DNA of 64,000 nucleotides, from positions 22,815 to 86,814 of the forward strand of contig CAIWXX010000043.1 in NCBI GenBank assembly GCA_903916735.1. The letters run 5' to 3'. Source of the stretch: an uncultured Acidobacteriota bacterium. Lineage in GTDB: Bacteria > Acidobacteriota > CAIWXX01. Made by a program: the position numbers and the translations under genes. The number at the start of each line of letters is the position of its first letter. Positions within the stretch are counted from its first letter, which is position 1. The notes under the pieces were generated by a model. The model was not told where the DNA came from. It saw nothing but the letters and a program-made list of their open reading frames with translations, and ran no database searches. This document shows, one piece after another, positions 61,134 through 64,000 of the stretch.

Positions 61134-61528
61134 CGGCGCTTACTCCTGAGAAGAAACATCCATTTTATCAGAGCTTTCTTCCTGGGACAGTGTAATTTTC
61201 CCCCAGTCACGGCCCCAGGCCATCAACGCAAGGAACTGCGAGATGACCGCCGAGGCAGATAACGATCACGCTGATATTTGAGCTCAAAGAGACCTCCTCA
61301 ATATCATCGGGTGGGAATCGTTTCCGGATTAGGGGCAAATGGTTGATGGGGTGCGCCAAATCTTGGATATGCAATTTTCCTGAGATACACCATCGTGGTG
61401 TCCATAAAGAATTTTCATGACATAGCCCATGGGCGTGAGGGGTGGGATGATGAAGGGGAGCTCGACGAAATCGCTCAGGCGTCTCGCTCCGTCTCTGCAT
61501 AATGAGATGCCCCATGACCGTTTATTAT
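61134..61528. other. Gene-free stretch upstream of the second cytochrome operon
   Basis: About 395 bases without a credible gene. It should hold the promoter of the minus-strand flavoprotein-cytochrome operon. A short minus-strand frame starting at TTG near 61285 behind GAGGAGG encodes about 26 residues (SSNISVIVICLGGHLAVPCV...) and could be a leader peptide, but nothing supports this beyond the ribosome-site-like sequence. Confidence 0.35.
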
Positions 61529-62178
61529 CTATCGATGATCAACATTGCCACGGCTCATGCTCAGTCGCATTGCAAGTTCCTCGACGGAGAGTGCCCTGGC
61601 TCCCATCGCGGCCAGACGACGGTTTGGGGAAACATCCAAAGTCCACACATTCTTGCCTGCGGCAACAAGCCGGCCGCAGTGGTCCTCCGTCTTGCTTCCA
61701 GCGGCAGCGTAAGGCACTACGACGTCATCAACGAACGTAACCACAAGACGATTGCGTCGCTCGGCCAGTTCGATCGTTGGACGCTTGTTCCGTGCATCAA
61801 ACGAAATAAAAATCCGTTCTCGCTTTCATCTCTTCCTGCATTCCTAAGAGGTTCGGGAGCGATGGTTGTCAAAGCCACCTTGTTTGGTTGCGGCTATGCC
61901 GCGTTAGGATGTCCCGGCATTCTTTCTCCATCGGGGAATGAAAACCACTGACGACTGGAATGGCAGCATCACTCAGGGCACGGGCCAGATCGTATGTCCG
62001 AAGAATAACCTCGCCGGGGGCACCGTGCTGAACACAAGAATCCCACGAGTCGCCTCTTCAAGACCTCGATGTTGCCGATTGCCCACAGGTGATTGAAGCG
62101 CGTCTCGCCGGTTTCGTTACGAAGGGGCGCTGGGGAATCGGGATCCTTGGATCGCAGGAGGATCACGTTGAGATTCAT
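61529..62178 (-). pseudogene. Broken DprA/SLOG-like DNA-processing protein gene
   Basis: Three minus-strand frames together give one protein of the DprA/Smf-like (Rossmann/SLOG) type. The first reads FNHLWAIGNIEVLKRRLVGF. The second reads PGEVILRTYDLARALSDAAI then PVVSGFHSPMEKECRDIL. The third reads RIFISFDARNKRPTIELAER, then VVVPYAAAGSKTEDHCGRLV. They require at least two frameshifts. The segment between the second and third frames carries a copy of a dispersed repeat (61832-61862), so insertion may have broken the gene. Such proteins occur in natural transformation and in defence islands. Confidence 0.7.
61832..61862 (-). repeat. Dispersed repeat, copy 2 (single arm)
   Basis: The reverse complement, with core CTCTTAGGAATGCAGGAAG, is identical to the left arm of the repeat at 30842-30872 at 28 of 31 positions. 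It lies inside the broken DprA-like gene. Confidence 0.7.
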
Positions 62179-62245
62179 TCTTAATTCCTATCGAGACTCC
62201 TATCCAGACTGCTTCTGGATAGAGTGTGGATAGAATCCGACGTCT

Positions 62246-62632
62246 TCATGGAAGGGCGTATGGCCTCCATTTGACATCGTCCATCTCCACCGCAGCGACA
62301 GTCTCACTATATATTTCTTCGAAGCTGAACCACGGGCGCAACAGTGGCTCCATGTCTCCGGTTGCCAGATGTGAGACCTCCTCCTGGAGCCTTTGTATGT
62401 TCTCGACTCCAGTCACTGCAAAATTGGCGGATTCGTCCACGCCGAAGAGGATCACTCCACCACCCGGTCTGTTCGCGAATGCCGACATCGCCTCGTAAAG
62501 ACGCTTCGGAGTCCCGCCACGTGCTTGCTTCACCTCGACGCTGTCCAACTCGCATTTCCTACGCTGAACCTCTGCGACAAGTGCTCGAAGCTCGGCGGGT
62601 GTCATGATGCAGAACTCCTCATAAGATTTCAC
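62246..62632 (-). CDS. AlbA_2 (Schlafen-type) DNA-binding domain protein, probably truncated
   Basis: 128 residues. The AlbA_2 motif is clear: SVEVKQARGGTPKRLYEAMSAFANRPGGG followed by ILFGVDE (given as one run with breaks; residues ~31-66). In full-length family members the sequence after the equivalent of WRPY continues with a YIRxGD-like segment and often an ATPase or winged-helix region. Here a stop comes after WRPYALP. The gene is therefore probably a remnant. AlbA_2 proteins include transcription regulators and predicted defence helicases. It lies between two other broken genes. Confidence 0.6.
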   Translation of the reverse strand: MKSYEEFCIMTPAELRALVAEVQRRKCELDSVEVKQARGGTPKRLYEAMSAFANRPGGGVILFGVDESANFAVTGVENIQRLQEEVSHLATGDMEPLLRPWFSFEEIYSETVAAVEMDDVKWRPYALP

Positions 62633-62699
62633 CCATCAGAATGCATGGCCCGATGCGAACGATAGGAATCAATAATCTCACATCGTCTACTGTGGGCGA

Positions 62700-63722
62700 T
62701 CATTCGTCTTTTATATCCTCTACCTGGCCCAGCCGGTATTTGATGTCGTAGTTGGTGACGAAGTCAAGTTCCTCAGCGGATAGACCGTAATGATCCCCCA
62801 TCGCCGCATCGATCTTGTCCAGCACATCCTTTGCGGACTTGGGGTAAAACTCCTGATATTTTATGATGTCCTGATTTCCCTCATTTTTGATTCTTCTCGG
62901 AGCCGATCCTCCCCTTGGTCGTCGATCACTCCATGGCGGACAGTCGGGTATATGTAACGATCGGGATCGTCCTGCAGGAGCATCCACATTGCGGAGTCGG
63001 GTTCGAATGCCACCGCACAATTTTTTCGTGCGGCGTCGAACAGGGAGGGTCTCGATATCGTGATCGTCTTCGAAAATGCGCGCCACTGCTGTTGCCATCA
63101 GAGTCTTCCCAAGGCCAACCACATCACCGATCAAGACGCCGCGTCGTTTGTTCAGATGATGCGCAGCGATATTGACTGCCGCCTTCTGGAATTCGAAAAG
63201 CTGATTTCCCAAATCCCGAGGTATGCGGAATTCGGAGAGGCCTGCTCGGGCCTCCTGCGAAAGGTGGTACACCATTTTCAGGTAGATGTGATAGGGCGGC
63301 CGGACTGCCTCTCGGGCCCAACTTTCCCCGATGATTTCACCGAGCCCTGTCGAGATGTCGATGCACCATCGATCATCCCAACGGTCTTTAAACCATTTCG
63401 CAAGCTTCTCGCACGCATCTTGGTCGAGGATATCGACGTTCAGCTCGCCCTGCTGTGAGAGGCCGGCAAAGGCAATATTGCTGCTGCCCAGGAAGATGAC
63501 AATCGAGTTGATGGGATCGGGTCGAAACAACAGATAGAGTTTTGCGTGGAGAGGGTGGCGCAGAAAGAGCTTGACAACGGCCTTTGTATCCAAAACATGC
63601 GACTTTGCTTTTCCTGCTCGCTGCAAAATCACGATGAAATGCGGCCGATGCGGCTTGAATTGAACCAAAATGTGCTGGAAACGTCTACCCACAGCTGTTT
63701 TTGGCTTATCTTGAAGCTGCAA
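62700..63722 (-). pseudogene. Chimeric remnant: PLD/SNF2 helicase joined to a methyltransferase C-terminus
   Basis: One open frame of 340 residues made from two genes. Residues ~50-225 match the N-terminal part of helicases with a phospholipase D-like domain: HAKLYLLF (H59, K61), GSSN, then the SNF2 entry and Walker A GDVVGLGKT (199-207). At about residue 226 homology stops. The next ~55 residues make sense only in another frame, reading SLFDAARKNCAVAFEPDSAM and DPDRYIYPTVRHGV. The end returns to frame with HYGLSAEELDFVTNYDIKYR, the usual C-terminus of large restriction-type (Eco57I-like) methyltransferases. An internal deletion plus frameshifts explains this. Confidence 0.65.
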
Positions 63723-63883
63723 GAAGCCTGTTTGTGAGTATCACGCGATCGCATTAGTCATCGGGGGAGTGAGAGTCAAGCGGTGATTCATCAAGATTAC
63801 GGCGAAGTTGATCAGTGCACATGATGGGCTAATAAGCTTCTGACTTGAAGCATAGTAAAAACTTGAGAGTACCGAGTTCTCTT

Positions 63884-64000
63884 CTACGCTGAGCCCGTCT
63901 TTTCGTCAACTCCATGCGAGACTTTCATGCGCAACTTTGACGCCTCGATGCCGAGGTCGACCCATTCATCCATCAGTTTCTTGAACCGCTTGTAGGCTAC
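63884..64000 (-). CDS. C-terminal end of a gene entering from the right (unidentified)
   Basis: A minus-strand frame is open from the window edge to TAG at 63884-63886, giving 38 residues that begin VAYKRFKKLMDEWVDLGIEA and end HGVDEKTGSA. The composition is that of a real protein helix. The family cannot be named from this piece. Given the neighbours it may belong to the same defence-type island. Confidence 0.5.
   Translation of the reverse strand, partial: VAYKRFKKLMDEWVDLGIEASKLRMKVSHGVDEKTGSA

Noticed and set aside
61502..61951. 149-codon plus-strand frame
   Set aside because: It runs antisense to the broken DprA-like gene, whose protein motifs are clear on the minus strand.

Overview
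The window reads as one contig of a Gram-negative, respiring bacterium. The best fit is a member of the Acidobacteriota or a close relative. This is inferred from content: a TonB-dependent receptor with an N-terminal carboxypeptidase-regulatory domain, a GWxTD-domain protein, TPR-fused lipoprotein sulfatase-like proteins, an extra cysteine-rich insert in RpoB, and outer-membrane barrels. No rRNA is present, so the placement is not proven.

Layout. 1-530: end of one and all of a second phasin-like gene. 960-14850: translation/transcription cluster, all on +, in the order tRNA-Thr, tRNA-Tyr, tRNA-Thr, tuf, rpmG, tRNA-Trp, secE, nusG, tRNA-Gly, rplK, rplA, rplJ, rplL, rpoB, rpoC. The tRNA-Gly that often sits between tRNA-Tyr and tRNA-Thr lies between nusG and rplK instead. 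14990-22150: a secreted Pro/Ala-rich protein, then an electron-transfer cluster (outer-membrane cytochrome-porin resembling Cyc2, periplasmic cytochrome c, Rieske protein, cytochrome b, membrane-anchored cytochrome c) and a small secreted protein. 22270-27000, minus strand: M23 peptidase-like protein, two small membrane proteins and an SDR oxidoreductase. 27450-39050: envelope genes, namely a TonB receptor behind a near-perfect sigma-54 promoter, a secreted TPR protein, a GWxTD protein and two sulfatase/TPR lipoproteins. 39050-39515: a palindromic relic of a transposase. 39537-54011, minus strand: a complete complex I operon (nuoA, B, CD, E-N). 54120-56130: a gene relic, a DinB-like protein and a small outer-membrane barrel. 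56188-61133, minus strand: a second Rieske/cytochrome b operon with a hexaheme cytochrome c and a GltD-like flavin/iron-sulfur oxidoreductase. 61500-64000: decayed genes of defence-island type (DprA-like, AlbA_2, PLD/SNF2 helicase fused to a methyltransferase tail) and the end of a gene entering from the right.

How it works together. Complex I and two different quinol:cytochrome c modules lie within about 44 kb. One module is coupled to an outer-membrane cytochrome-porin, which suggests electron exchange across the outer membrane. The other carries its own NAD(P)H-type flavoprotein, which suggests quinone/NAD(P)H coupling. The two modules share a paralogous terminal cytochrome c domain. The envelope genes look like an uptake and glycan- or anion-processing set, but their substrates cannot be read from sequence.

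Limits. All family assignments are from reading motifs by eye; no search, alignment or structure prediction was run.
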